Below are positions 1 to 11,948 of a stretch of DNA of 64,000 bases, in pieces (the first letter of the stretch is position 1; each line of letters opens with the position of its first letter). The stretch comes from Melieria omissa. Lineage: Eukaryota; Arthropoda; Insecta; Diptera; Ulidiidae. The notes under the pieces are model-generated. The model searched no databases. It was not told where the DNA came from and was given only the letters and a program-made list of their open reading frames with translations. The stretch spans positions 6,101,851-6,165,850 of the forward strand of contig OZ020267.1 of assembly GCA_963971225.1 (NCBI GenBank), given 5' to 3'. A program made the translations under genes and the position numbers.

Positions 1-95
1 TTATTTTATTTTATTTTATTTTAATTTATTTTATTTTAATTTAAATTTTATTTTAATTTAAATTTTATTTTAATTTATTTTGTTTTATTTAACAA
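1..95. repeat. Degenerate TTTTA pentanucleotide array
   Basis: Runs of TTTTA with TTTAA variants fill the first bases of the window and probably continue upstream of it. The same pentamer forms the last block of the large satellite at 13082-13330. Confidence 0.85.
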
Positions 96-168
96 ATCAA
101 TATTATGAACAATGTTCGATTTAAAATACAAATTTCAAATATGAAATGAAATGAAACACGGGTAAATA

Positions 169-304
169 CAGTGGCGCACAGAGGATTTCATTTTGGGGGG
201 TTTCAGTAGAAATTTTGAACCGAATACCACTCGAAAGCATATTTAGTGCCAGCAACTTTTGTGTTTGGGGGCCTGAACCCCAAAACCCCCTGCGTGCGCC
301 ACTG
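169..304 (+). mobile_element. hAT-like MITE (family H), best copy
   Basis: A 136-bp element with termini CAGTGGCGCAC and GTGCGCCACTG. It is flanked by GGTAAATA (161-168) and GGTATATA (305-312), an 8-bp target duplication with one mismatch. An 8-bp duplication and a CAGTGG start are typical of non-autonomous hAT elements. A G-run lies near the left end and C-runs near the right end. Degraded relatives occur near 18397, 20597, 41392, 47345, 47760, 48221 and 62913. Confidence 0.75.
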
Positions 305-501
305 GGTATATACAACTATTTTCTTAGCAAATTTCCGATTTCGATTATGAACTTTTTGATACTTGTGACACCCTGGCGGTCTTCTTTTTGGATCCTGTGA
401 GAACCAATGAGAACATTTGACGACAACTGTCATCCCTTTCCACAATTTTTGGGGTCTCTCCGTACTTAGTCTACCTTTTTTCATTGTATTATGGGCCCAG
501 G

Positions 502-900
502 CCTAGGCGGCCTCGATAGTCCAGCGCGCTGGCTTCTCATACCAAAGGCTCCAGGTTCGATTCCTGGCTCGGGCTGGTGAACAACTCATCTACTTCTATC
601 GCTATCCACATGAAGGGAATGAGAATTACAAGAATCGCACAAGTGCGCTCTTGGCAGGCAATGGCAAAACCTCCAAGTGTGAACGAAAAACTGCCAATCG
701 CCGTTCGGATTCGGCGTTAAACTGTAGGTCCCCTCCCTCCCTTTCCCCATCCGTTTTAAATGTGTGCTGTAACATATGTTGGCAAAACAGTGTTGCATAC
801 ACAGTTCAAAAACGGCTGAAATATGTGGTATCACAATGGGCCTTTCAGGCCTCCGAGTGTGTCTCTTATAGAGGCAGCCACCGCAACCGCAACCCAACCC
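502..900 (+). mobile_element. tRNA-derived SINE, family A, copy 1
   Basis: The head (about 505-575) resembles a tRNA, with a clear B-box (GGTTCGATTCC). It is followed by the conserved words TCTATCGCTATCCACATGA, then a body containing CGCCGTTCGG and AACTGTAGGTCCC. The 11-bp direct repeat ATGGGCCCAGG at 491-501 and 901-911 is a plausible target-site duplication and sets the ends used here. The body is shared with SINE family B (19402-19738, 42851-43170), although the tRNA heads differ. The A-box half is damaged relative to the copy at 24089. Confidence 0.65.
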
Positions 901-907
901 ATGGGCC

Positions 908-1084
908 CAGGTTGTTTCAGGGTTCAATTATTTCGAGTCTCGATTGTTCCAAGTTTCGATTGTTATAGGCTTAAGTTCTTCCAGGTCTCGGTTGCTCCAC
1001 ATTTCGATTTTTCTAGGTTTAAGTTGTTCCAGGTCTCGATTGTACTAAGTCTCGGTTATTTCAGTTCTCAGTTGTTCCAGGTGT
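908..1084 (+). repeat. Degenerate ~20-bp minisatellite
   Basis: Imperfect copies of a unit like GTTGTTCCAGGTCTCGATT repeat about nine times. The unit is not a multiple of three, and no gene is implied even though one frame stays open. Confidence 0.7.
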
Positions 1085-2966
1085 GATACTTTATGAGTAG
1101 TCCATTCATACCTAAGTAAAAAAAACGACTTCTTCAAAGACTCTGCGATATTTTGCATCAAACTAATTATTATTTTGTTTATAGTTCAATATGCATGAAA
1201 TAAACCATCCGAAAAGAAGTCCTTTTCGTGCTTCATACTTCATAAAGTTCGAACTTTTTTGGCCTCTAAAGTGTTGTTATATCTTAATTGTGATTGGAAT
1301 AACGTCCGTTCATTATTTCATCTCTCGTTTCCGATTCAAAAATATATAAATAGTAATAATTTTTCTTTCGACTGGTGTCCTTTCAAGAAAATTGAACTAT
1401 TCAGAATAGAAAAAGAATTATTCAGAAAAGTGCCAGTTTTTTATATAAAATTTATTACCAGTCTGTCTCCTCAACTCAGATTCAATAAAGCTCAGCACGT
1501 TTCTTTATAGTTAATCAATTTCAGTTATTTTCAAATTGGCGCCACACACCAGCAAAGCGTGTCAGAGTGTACAATCACAACACAACAATAAATATTTAGC
1601 TGTCATTAAAATAATGCAAACATCTTCGAAATCATTGTGCACAGCACGCCAAATCGACATTAGCACCGACGATCAAATTACCCACCGCAAACTTGATGCC
1701 TTTGCGCACAACTACAACAACAACAACAACCACTCCCAAGAGTGCAGCGATACACCCACTTGGCGAGAAGTTCAACCGGCGTCGAAATGTCTTGGCGGCA
1801 TCGACACGCAGTCAATTTGCATATTGCTGATAAAATTATGGCTGTTTTACTGTTGCAGTTGTGCGATTATTGCAACAGTTGCTCAGCATTTGCTGCAATT
1901 GGCACAATCGATGCCACTGCAGTGCGCGGACAGTGGCAGCGTGGTGCAATAATTCAATAAGTGAACAGCAACGCCCGCAAATGGCGCGAAGAAAGTCAAG
2001 GATAGTCGTGACGATGACGGCAACGGCGACGACGACGACGACGGTGATGGAGAGATGGCAATGTCGCTGCTTGCGGTGTGGCACTAATGGCAGCGCCGAG
2101 TGGCGGCGGCAGCGGCATTGACTGATGGATTTGCATATCTCTTGGTCGGGCACTTGCGGCAGATTATAATATGAATAATTGAATGGGCGCGCAAACGACG
2201 GCGGCTTGAGGTGGCACACGGGAAGTATGCAGATAAATGCATAATGGCGTGAGAATATGACATTATAATTTGTCAGTGCTGCGTTCGCAGTGTTGCAATG
2301 GGTTTGATTAAGCAACAATAATCCACAGCAAATAACATAGAACAATGTTGGCGATAAATTGGCGTAACGACCGCAACAAAATGGCAATTCATAAGCAGAA
2401 ATAAACATTTCTCAACGCGCTGCAAAGCGATAATTAAGCCATTACCGCCACCTGACAATGTCGGTCACGACCATTCAATGCTATTTATAGCTCAAGCAAA
2501 TTGCAACATTCACTCATAAAAGAAGAGTTTCGCCAAAGCTGACGAGCTGAGCAGAAATGCTACTGGATGGATGACATCATTGAACCGATCGATGCCACGT
2601 TTGCATTTGTCAAACTAAGACACGATTTCACAGTGGTTGGTTAACCATTAAAAATTTTCATTGTCTTTAAAGTCATTTTTAAATTACAATTTAATTGTTT
2701 TTTAATAAATTTTGTGTACTAATGAAAAGACATTGACATTGCAAAACGGACCGAAATTCGATTAAGCAGACCAGCGGACTAAAGTAAAAAAATCTGACCA
2801 AATTTGGTTCGAAAAGACCTTTTTTGATTTCACAGTCTCTGCTGTCAATCAGGCGATTTGACAAAGGTCACAATTTGTGAAATGTGAGGAATTTGAAATT
2901 ATTGCTTTTTCCACCAGTTCAAGAAGCTTGACAATTTTTTTTATTTCAACAATGTTAGCACAATGC
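1085..2966. other. Noncoding stretch, no gene seen
   Basis: AT-rich unique-looking DNA. It contains a CAA microsatellite (about 1711-1730) and a CGA/GACG-rich stretch (about 2020-2047). Open frames here are short, low-complexity and without splice context. Confidence 0.5.
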
Positions 2967-3727
2967 ACAGTGATTCGTTCCATAGACAAAATTCAAAAAA
3001 TTTATGGTTTTGATATAATTTGAAAGAAAAAACTCCAACTAAGAAAACCCCAAAAAAATCTGTGCACAAAATCAATTAGTGTCTGTGCAAAAACGGCCCA
3101 AAGTTGAAACTTTTTTTCAAAAAAATTAAAACTCATATTTTCTGTTTTTTGGTCTATTGAGTAAAAAACAGTTTAAAAATACATGGTTACCAAGAAGTTA
3201 CTTAAATTTTCAATATAGCATAACAAATGATGTGGCCATTTTCGCTTTTAATATTTTCTCAAAATTTGCAAAGCGTAGGCTTTTACTTTACTGTTAATTC
3301 AAAATATTTTTCTAAATTAAAAATCTGAAAATTGACAAAACTTAGGGGAAAATATCTAAAAAGTATGTGAAAGTATGTTCCTGAATTTTTTTTTATTTTA
3401 AGAAGCATTCTTTTTTTATCGGATAATGTAATTACATCCTCCGATATCTACCGATCTCAGAAAATAATTCAATTCGAAAAGTGGTCTAAACACGTATTTT
3501 TCGACAAAATTTATTTTATTTATCCCTAAAAGTATGCAATCAGCTCGAAAAATGATAAAATCAGCAAAAATTGCAAAACATACATCTATTACTATCATTT
3601 TTATTGCAAAACTTAGGGTCCAAAGACAGTTTTTGTTATTGATTGCAATAATCAATGTTGATGTTACCGATTGTTGATTTTACTCCTTCTAATTTGGTCC
3701 CGCGGTTGTATGGAGTCGAATCACTGT
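2967..3727 (+). mobile_element. TIR element family Y, copy 1
   Basis: The ends are perfect 11-bp inverted repeats, ACAGTGATTCG and CGAATCACTGT, and similarity continues inward (CCATA in both arms). The AT-rich interior has no transposase. Homologous copies lie at 41611-42760 and 52531-54325 and share the words GTCTATTGAGTAAA and AAAAGTGGTCTAAAC. No clean target duplication is visible, so the superfamily is undecided; a CAGTG start is compatible with hAT. Confidence 0.7.
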
Positions 3728-3731
3728 CAAT

Positions 3732-4274
3732 CAGTGTTGCCAGATCAGGAGACTTCCTCCTAAATTTAGGAGATTCTTGACCTTTTAGGAGAATTTTTAG
3801 GAGGAAAAATTGTTAAGAAGAAAATTTAAGAAATTCATATTTTAAGTTAGTTGATTTTTCGCATCCTTAGTGGATTTTTGGTACATTTTTGGATAACGAA
3901 GTATGATGTATTGGCAAAACTGGCAACAAAACATATTTTGGCAGCTATTTTAATAGTCGAAGCATTCTTTTTTTCTATCTTGTTCTCAATTATTGCTATC
4001 GCAATGAAATTCCGTCAAAAATCTCACTTATTATTTTATTCATTTGTTATATGTTTCCTTTGTTAAGTTTTTTTTGTTAAGTTTTTTTGTTAAGCTGAAG
4101 ATGAAAAAAACAAATGCTACAATAAAAAAATTATTTGTATGATGTTTTTATTTTTTATGAAAAGTTTAATTCCTTTAAAAAATATTTTAAAGAATTTAGG
4201 AGACTTTGTAACTTTTGGGAGGAAATTTCAGTATTTTTTTAGGATTTATGAGATTCAGGCATCTGGCAACACTG
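3732..4274. mobile_element. TIR element family Z (hAT-like ends)
   Basis: A 543-bp non-autonomous element bounded by a perfect 14-bp inverted repeat, CAGTGTTGCCAGAT and ATCTGGCAACACTG. Subterminal AGGAG and CTCCT motifs recur in both arms. It begins five bases after the right end of the Y element. The 8-bp flanks do not match, so the insertion is old or one end was rearranged. Confidence 0.65.
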
Positions 4275-4309
4275 CTACTACTAACACGGTGCGTCAGCAT
4301 TTTCCAACC

Positions 4310-4580
4310 GGGAAAAATGCATACGTGCGTGAAACTAGAGACCAAATATAGTAATACTGCGTACTCAGTTTTTCATTTCTACATTCTTTGTCCTTTTAAA
4401 AGGACTTCAAAATTTTGAAGGGGATAAATAATAATAAAAAAAACAAAAAACCTCAACCTCGTTGGAATATGGCGATATGTATATCAAATGAAAGAGGAAA
4501 GGCTCAAAAATTTAAATAAAATTTATTTTTTATCTTTTTGTAAAAAATGATATAAAAAAGGTCCTTTGAAAATTTTAATC
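4310..4580 (+). repeat. Dispersed repeat V, copy 1
   Basis: This shares ordered words with 45296-45600 and, inverted, with 24430-24780: GTGAAACTAGAG, CAGTTTTTCATTT, CTTTTAAAAGGACTT and ATCAAATGAAAGAG. No ORF or clear ends were found. It is probably an old fragment of a larger element. Confidence 0.5.
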
Positions 4581-4891
4581 CTTTATATTGTTACGAAAAT
4601 CCAAGTTTGTTTTCCAAGGTTCGTTTTGATTGTGTTTGAAAATAAAACAACTTCAATTATTCAGCGCAAAACGCAGTCAGAAACTAACTATCACTTTATT
4701 TACAGATTTACACTTGTATTTGTACTTCTTGTATATCTCCACTTGTTACCACTTTGCTTGCTTAACACAGACCCGACCCCTTGCGTTGCCAGTTGCCAGT
4801 TTCTTGCACATTCCAGTTGTACTTTCTATCTCGATTGTTCTAGCAAAGCTCATCATCTTTCGTGAACCATCCTTGCCATATCGGACTATAC

Positions 4892-6037
4892 TAGGGATCG
4901 CAATTTTTTGCCATTTTGCGATCCCGGGATTTTCGGGATTGAAAAGTCAAATCCCGGGATCCCGGGATTTAATCCCGGGATTCATATAACAAATTTTTTA
5001 ATAAAACAATTTTCCCGAATTGCATAAATACTTGTTTATAATATATTTATCATAAAAATGGACACATTTTAATCACATTTGGGTAGTTTCAAGATTTTTT
5101 ATCTTGAATTTAATCACATTTTGTTTAACCCTTCAATTCCCATGTCCAAAATAGTGAAAAAGAAAATTTTCTTTTTAAATAAAAGAGCTTAGATACGTTT
5201 GGATAAGACAAAAAAATACATAAAAAATTTTTAAACTACCCTCATTTTTATATTGAAAGAAACCACACAAACTCGCACTGCTTTAATTACGCGTGAAACA
5301 AATGAATAAATTTTACAAATGACGTATCGCTAGTGTTGGTAGGAAAATTAAATAAACAAGTACTACTAATTGACTTTGCTATACAAGTGTTAGAATTTTA
5401 AAATAAAAACCTATGTGGTAGGAAAACAAATATTAAGCATCTGTCACCTACAGGTGACACTGGGAATTGAAGAGTTAACTTAAAAGTTTTTCATTTGACA
5501 TTTAACTTCAGTTTCATAGCATTTTGTTTTATCCAAAAATGACACTTAAACATAACTTATTACTTTGCAACCGATGTATCATAAAGTGCATATATATGCA
5601 TATTTGATAAAAAAAATAAAATAGTTAATTTGTTTGTGCTTTTAGTTTTACTTCGATTATTTCGATAAAAAAGTTAAGCGTTTTGATTAACTAAAAACTG
5701 AGATCTTAAAAATACAAAGGCATTAAGTGTTTTGTTCTCTTATGTAGAGCGAAATTTATTTCAAATGAACCCTGCTGAAGAGAAACATCCTTCAGATTCA
5801 ACACTTGTTGGTTGAATGCTTAGTAAATAATCATAAGCCTTTTGCAAAAGACGCACTCTATCCCCTCCCTTCTCCCTCAAATAAGGAATTGGGTTTTTGT
5901 GCCTTAAAATTTATTTCATTTGAATTTTGAAGCATCTTTTGCAATCCCGAAAATCCCGGGATAAAAGAATTTGAATCCCGGGATTTTCGGGACTGGAAAA
6001 AGTCCGGGATCCCGGGATCCCGGGATTGCGATGCCTA
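4892..6037. mobile_element. hAT-type non-autonomous element with 8-bp TSD
   Basis: A 1146-bp element with ends TAGGGATCGCAA and TTGCGATGCCTA (one mismatch inside the inverted repeat). The perfect 8-bp direct repeat GACTATAC flanks it at 4884-4891 and 6038-6045, which is diagnostic of hAT-type insertion. Both ends carry clusters of ATCCCGGGAT and TTTTCGGGA motifs (4918-4982, 5945-6030) that may be transposase sites. The interior is AT-rich with no transposase ORF. A small hairpin (GTCACC/GGTGAC) lies near 5445-5462. Confidence 0.85.
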
Positions 6038-6045
6038 GACTATAC

Positions 6046-7011
6046 CAACCGAATTATACCAAATTTGCCGTACTCCAAAGTGCATGCCTAAAAGTATGCT
6101 TGGAAAAGCATTCGTGCATAGAAAAGCATTCAGCACAGAGTGCCTTATCGTTTCAATATCCATGAAAATTTATATAGAATTTACTTGAAAAGTGAGTATG
6201 TTAAAACAGAAAATCTCCTTGATCACGTATCTAAATTTAATTATCCTTACTTTATTGCTTCGAATGTTATTAAAAAAAAGACGGAAAGTGCAATTCTAAT
6301 AAAATACAAAAATTCTTTTTAGTATCAGTATTTTAAATAATAAAAACATACAACATCAATGAGGGGTGAACATTTTTTTTTATTTTTGTCGCATGGTACA
6401 ATATGCATGCAAGCAGTGTTACCAATTTTAAGCAGTGCTGTCATACAGAAATTCGAAATCAGCTGTTCAGCTAATCAGCCACTGTGAAACCAAAACTATT
6501 TAATCATTGGTTAACTATTGCTTTTTGATTAAAGCTAACAGTTGGTTTACCAATTACTATAAAATCGGCCTAACTACTTATTAGGCAAACACCGACAGGC
6601 TTTGGTTCAAGTTTTCTTTAGCGAAAGCTGACTCTTAAAAGAACAACTAGACACCTTCTGCGCCTAAGACTCGATACTATTTCCTCCAATAGTCCTTCTG
6701 ATACCATAACTCGCCCCCACAGCATCAGTCTTACGAATAAGTTAGATCTTTGGCTGTCATTTGGCTCCCATTCGACGATCACTGGTGTACTTACGTTTCT
6801 ATATCTGAAGAGAAGGGCATCTTAGAGAAAGACTTTTTCCCATTGAAGTTTCATTTTAAGTTGCATTGTCCAATACATTAGAGAATCAAGATGGCTTTCT
6901 TCTAGAGAGAATTTATCTGACAGCTTGTTCTTGTTGTGTTAAACTGTCACTAGTACACTAAGGGCAAATTTTTCAGTGCGAGTTTAACTCAGTTTCTAGT
7001 TTAAACTTAGT
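6046..7011. other. Noncoding stretch, no gene seen
   Basis: AT-rich sequence with only short ORFs. A partial CAGTGTTACCA word near 6415 may be the stump of a Z-like element. Confidence 0.45.
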
Positions 7012-7015
7012 TTAA

Positions 7016-7721
7016 GGGGCCCGAACACTGTAAACTGCGATTTTTCATATGTTTTTTATTTTATTTATTAAAAAAAAACGGACATTCCGATTTACATGAA
7101 ACTTTACACATATGTTAATAAATGTTTAGGTTATCGAAAACAATTTTTTTTTTTTTTTTGGCGGCCATGTTTGTATTCTGTAGCTGATTCAAAATGTCGT
7201 CTTTTTAAAATGACCCTTGTCGCGTTGACAGCAAATCAGCATAACGGAGCCTCCTAGAGCAAAAAACAAAAAAGATTCTTGAAATATACATACATTACTG
7301 GCTACTGTTTGACGTAGGGGATTTTAAAAATATTGATTAGAAAAAAAATGGCGGCTGTTTGAAGAAAAAGTTTTTTTTTTCGCGTAAAATTTTGCACTAA
7401 ATTATTTATAAAAAAAAAAGTTTGGCATATATCGAAAAACGGCTACGTCGAGCAGAAGCGACACTATTCCCGAATAGAATGCAATTTGAATCAGGTCGAT
7501 CGGATAAAAACTTTTTCAGTTATGCTGTCAACGCGGTCAAAAAACATGGTTTCGAGATAATCGCGTTTTAAGTTTTGAAAGGGGCAAATCGAATTAAAAA
7601 AGGTAATCTAAACATTTATTAACATATGTGTAAAGTTTCATGTAAATCGGAACGTCCGTTTTTTTTTAATAAATAAAATAAAAAACATATGAAAAATCGC
7701 AGTTTACAGTGTTCGGGCCCC
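7016..7721. mobile_element. TTAA-flanked MITE with ~119-bp inverted repeats
   Basis: Arms 7016-7134 and about 7603-7721 are near-perfect inverted repeats that start GGGGCCCGAACACTG. TTAA sits directly outside both ends (7012-7015, 7722-7725), the target duplication of piggyBac-superfamily elements. The interior is about 470 bp with no transposase. The few arm mismatches suggest a relatively young copy, and a transcript would fold into a long hairpin. Confidence 0.85.
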
Positions 7722-7725
7722 TTAA

Positions 7726-10670
7726 AGGCAAAATCGAATTTTTCAGTCAAACTTGATAGAAGTTTAAGCTCAAATTAAACGTCCAACCTAATTTAAGTCT
7801 AAGTTACTCACCTTTGGCTTCGATTTGCCGAATATGAGTATAAAGCCGATTAATCGGCTTCGGTTACGGCTAAAATATAACCATCGTTTGGGCTCTACTT
7901 TGTTCTGTGAAGAGTTTGCTAAGAACAGTTGGTTAGATATCTTTCAAGTGGTAACACAACAGATTAACTCTTAACTGTTTAAGCTTCCTGAGTTGCCACT
8001 CTAATCTGCCTACCCACCTACCTACCTAAAGTGCATAGCACTCAGATAGACGTATGAAGGATATACGAAAGGACAAAGTTAAATCATTTTTGTTCCATCA
8101 TTTCTTTGTTTTTGTCAAATTTCTCTTTAAGTTCCTTTTAATAATTAATAATAAAAATTATAATAAAATTTTCAGTCCCATTTAGAAACTACATTTATTT
8201 ATGATTTTAATGCAATCTACCACAAATAAATTCCATGATGTTTGTCCATCGAACTAATCCTCGAAAATTAATCATTTCTAATAATTTACCTTCAAATTTC
8301 ATTTTGTCCTCGAACACCAATTTAAATTTTAATTTGCATGCTTTTGCAAACCTTTCAGCTTAATTTCAGCCGAATATGGCCGACGCACTGTTGCACAGGA
8401 CGCCTGCAGCGTTGCACTTCCGTGTACAGCGAAATAAATCAATAAATATCAATTACAGTCAACATAAACCAGCCATCATAATTAACGGCAAAAGATTAAC
8501 TCGAAACCCACTGTGAGCTATGGTCATAAATAATTATTTGACAGCATAAACAACAACAACAAAAGCAACACTAACCAACGTCACAATATGCACAGTTTGA
8601 CATTAAAATTATAAATTTTGCAGTTATGTTGCACTTCGGCCAAACCGACGCCAGTCAGACGGCCTGTCGTCCGGTTGACCATTTGTTTACCAATCGAGGT
8701 AAAATATGTGGCAGCAACACAGCGACGACATTAAACGGAAGTTAGCCTTCAATGTTGATGATGATTTAATGCCTTCGGCTATTGCCAGAAGCAGCTGGCA
8801 GCGATAAGCTTGTGTGATTGAAATTTTGAATTGCTTTGTCCGCACTGATTATGACATACACACGCACACGTACGCAGATATATGTCTATGTTTGATGCAC
8901 TTAGAAAAAATAAATACAGAATTATGGAAAACATTCAAAAAGAAGTAGAAAGAGATAAAAGTGGAAGCGAAGAGGGAACTGCGTAGTGGAAGAGAAATCA
9001 TTCTTCCTTGCAACTAGTTTGTTGAGCTGTCATCTATCAGTATTGGTGACAGTGTTTGGGATAAGAAAACTGGTTTAACTTCCAAGTACTTTTAGAAAAG
9101 TTAGATTTCTCAAAAATTCATTAAATTATTTTCCATTATGTTTCAGTATGAAAAATGTTCCCTACACGAAAGGAAGAAACCCAAAGTTGTATACCGATTA
9201 TTTATTTACACAAAGATGTATATTTGTGAATCGGTTTATTCTTATTTTAGTTAGTTTATTATTTTAAAAAATTTACTTTTTTAAAGACCGTCCCGGCACA
9301 TAAAAAGGTCAAAGCGTCAATAACCCTGTCGAGTCTATCTTGTTGTCGTAGATATCCTTAATGAACAGGTCCTGCAGATTCAGAATTCTACATCTGGCAC
9401 ACTTTATGAAACTTTCTTAATGTTTAATACTACATCTACCTATTTTATAAAACATTTTTCTGAGTGTAAAACTCAAAGCCACACATTTACTGCCCTGTGT
9501 GTGTGTTTGTTCTTACGACACACACCGACTAATGAAATGTCAATTAGAAAGTGCATTCGAAGGGCCGCACTGCTGACAAGCTTGAAATTATTGCAATAAA
9601 TTTCGTCACAGCACAAAGCAGCTCGTTGCCAAAGACACATTTAAACCTACTTAAACGAGAGCTTAGACCGGACATTAATTTGCCCCGCAACAGCAGCAAC
9701 ACTAACTAATACAAATACACAGAATTTCGCCAGCGCAATAAAGACTAATGTCCGCCTTTTAACGACGACGACGACTCGTTAATGCGCAACAGAAAACCCC
9801 AATAAATTGCGATATTATTGTAAAGGACTGTGACGGCTGCCAGTTGTAATTAGTTTGTGGCATAGCGTCTGCAATTAGAGCCGCATTCACACACAATTGG
9901 CAGGCGAGATGTCAGCAACACGACTACGACTACCAAAAGTCAAATGTAAGAAATCGACTGAACACATAATAAAAATACAAAAATTATGCTTTTTAATTCG
10001 AAATATCCATTTAACAAGCAAAAACTTGGCAAAACTTGGGCCACAATTCAACTGCACACACGCACTCACACACACACACACAAAGACCATGCAAAGGAGC
10101 AACCAAGTCCAGTGGGAAGAAATGCACAACTTTTTTGCGCTCGAACTAATAATTTGCCCAGTTTATTGAATTGGCCAATAATTACTGTGCCGCACACTGG
10201 CCGTCAGCGCAGTTGGCTCTGACGTCCATTCGAGTATTCATTGTATGTTCATTGCCTCGGCCGACTGAAAAGCCCAAAGTTTGTGGGCAATATTTCGCAG
10301 CAGCCGCATTTGCCGCATTGCTTCAATGAAGTCTCTAATGGCGATTTTAATTGAAACGTGCTGCTAATTTGGCGCTGCCGACTCGTTGGGGAGTCGCAGC
10401 GTGCGGAATGAAGTTGACTCTTGATCGATTGCGGTCACAGTGGGTTGAGTAAAGGAAATAAGTGAGAAAATGCTGCTATTTTTCACAGATATTATTGCGA
10501 CGTTATTGTTTTTGTTGTGGGGAAAGAGTCTTTTTCAAGGGGTAGCAACATTCAAACGGCCGAAGTGAAGTTTTCAACTTAAGGCTTAATTTTGGAAGTA
10601 TGGATTAATTTTCAGTTCGAGTTTTCAGCACTTTTTGAAGTAGTAAAATAAAAAAATTTATTAATTTTTT
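7726..10670. other. Noncoding stretch, no gene seen
   Basis: Mostly unique sequence of more even base composition from about 8350 on. It contains a CCTACC-type run near 7998-8030 and a CA run at about 10064-10082. Open frames here are short and overlap repeats. It could be intergenic, or intron of a gene outside the window. Confidence 0.5.
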
Positions 10671-11730
10671 AGTGATGTGATGAGATTAAAATAAATACGA
10701 TGAGATAAGATGTGATGTGATGTGATGTGATCTGATGTGATGTGATGCGATGTGATGTGATGTGATATGATGTGATGTGATGTGATGTGATGTGATGTGA
10801 TGTGATGTGATGTGATGTGATGTGATGTGATGTGATGTGATGTGATGTGATGTGATCTGATGTGATGTGATGTGATGTGATGTGATGTGATGTGATGTGA
10901 TGTGATGTGATGTGATGTGATGTGATGTGATGTGATGTGATGTGATGTGATGTGATGTGATGTGATGTGATGTGATGTGATGTGATGTGATGTGATGTGA
11001 TGTGATGTGATGTGATGTGATGTGATGTGATGTGATGTGATGTGATGTGATGTGATGTGATGTGATGTGATGTGATGTGATGTGATGTGATGTGATGTGA
11101 TGTGATCTGATGTGATGTGATGCGATGTGATGTGATGTGATATGATGTGATGTGATGTGATGTGATGTGATGTGATGTGATGTGATGTGATGTGATGTGA
11201 TGTGATGTGATGTGATGTGATGTGATGTGATGTGATCTGATGTGATGTGATGTGATGTGATGTGATGTGATGTGATGTGATGTGATGTGATGTGATGTGA
11301 TGTGATGTGATGTGATGTGATGTGATGTGATGTGATGTGATGTGATGTGATGTGATGTGATGTGATGTGATGTGATGTGATGTGATGTGATGTGATGTGA
11401 TGTGATGTGATGTGATGTCATATGATGTGATGTGATGTGATGTGATGTGATGTGATGTGATGTGATGTGATGTGATGTGATGTGATGTGATGTGATGTGA
11501 TGTGATGTGATGTGATGTGATGTGATGTGATGTGATGTGATGTGATGTGATGTGATGTGATGTGATGTGATGTGATGTGATGTGATGTGATGTGATGTGA
11601 TGTGATGTGATGTGATGTGATGTGATGTGATGTGATGTGATGTGATGTGATGTGATGTGATGTGATGTGATGTCATATGATGTGATGTGATGTGATGTGA
11701 TGTGATGTGATGTGATGTGATGTGATGTGA
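10671..11730. repeat. TGTGA pentanucleotide satellite with higher-order structure
   Basis: About 1.05 kb of TGTGA repeats. Rare variant pentamers mark larger duplications. TCTGA, TGCGA and TATGA at 10731, 10746 and 10766 recur at 11106, 11121 and 11141, exactly 375 bp later. TGTCA-TATGA at 11416 recurs at 11671, 255 bp later. The long histidine-rich minus-strand frame across this array is a by-product of the repeat. Confidence 0.97.
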
Positions 11731-11815
11731 TGAGATGAGATGAGATGAGATGAGATGAGATGAGATGAGATGAGATGAGATGAGATGAGATGAGATGAGA
11801 TGAGATGAGATGAGA
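11731..11815. repeat. TGAGA pentanucleotide block
   Basis: About 17 units, continuing the phase of the preceding TGTGA block without interruption and differing from it by one base. Confidence 0.97.
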
Positions 11816-11948
11816 TCAGATCAGATCAGATCAACTCAGATCAGATCAGATCAGATCAGATCAGATCAGATCAGATCAGATCAGATCAGATCAGATCAGA
11901 TCAGCAGATCAGATCAGATCAGATCAGATCAGATGAAATGAAATGAGA
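11816..11948. repeat. TCAGA pentanucleotide block with TGAAA transition
   Basis: TCAGA units continue in phase from TGAGA. Two bases are lost near 11904. The block ends with TGAAA, TGAAA and TGAGA before the TTGGA block. Confidence 0.95.

Noticed and set aside
505..575. Possible genuine tRNA genes here and at 24089, 19424 and 42860
   Set aside because: Each is followed by a conserved SINE body, linker or tail and three are flanked by direct repeats; the arms are imperfect, so they are SINE heads.
2626..6490. A 3.9-kb composite element bounded by TTTCACAGTGG and CCACTGTGAAA
   Set aside because: Only about 11-13 bases match and no further arm similarity is visible; likely chance.
10669..11676. 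335-residue histidine/serine/isoleucine-rich minus-strand frame
   Set aside because: It is the TGTGA satellite read in frame; the pentamer gives a 15-base codon cycle without stops.
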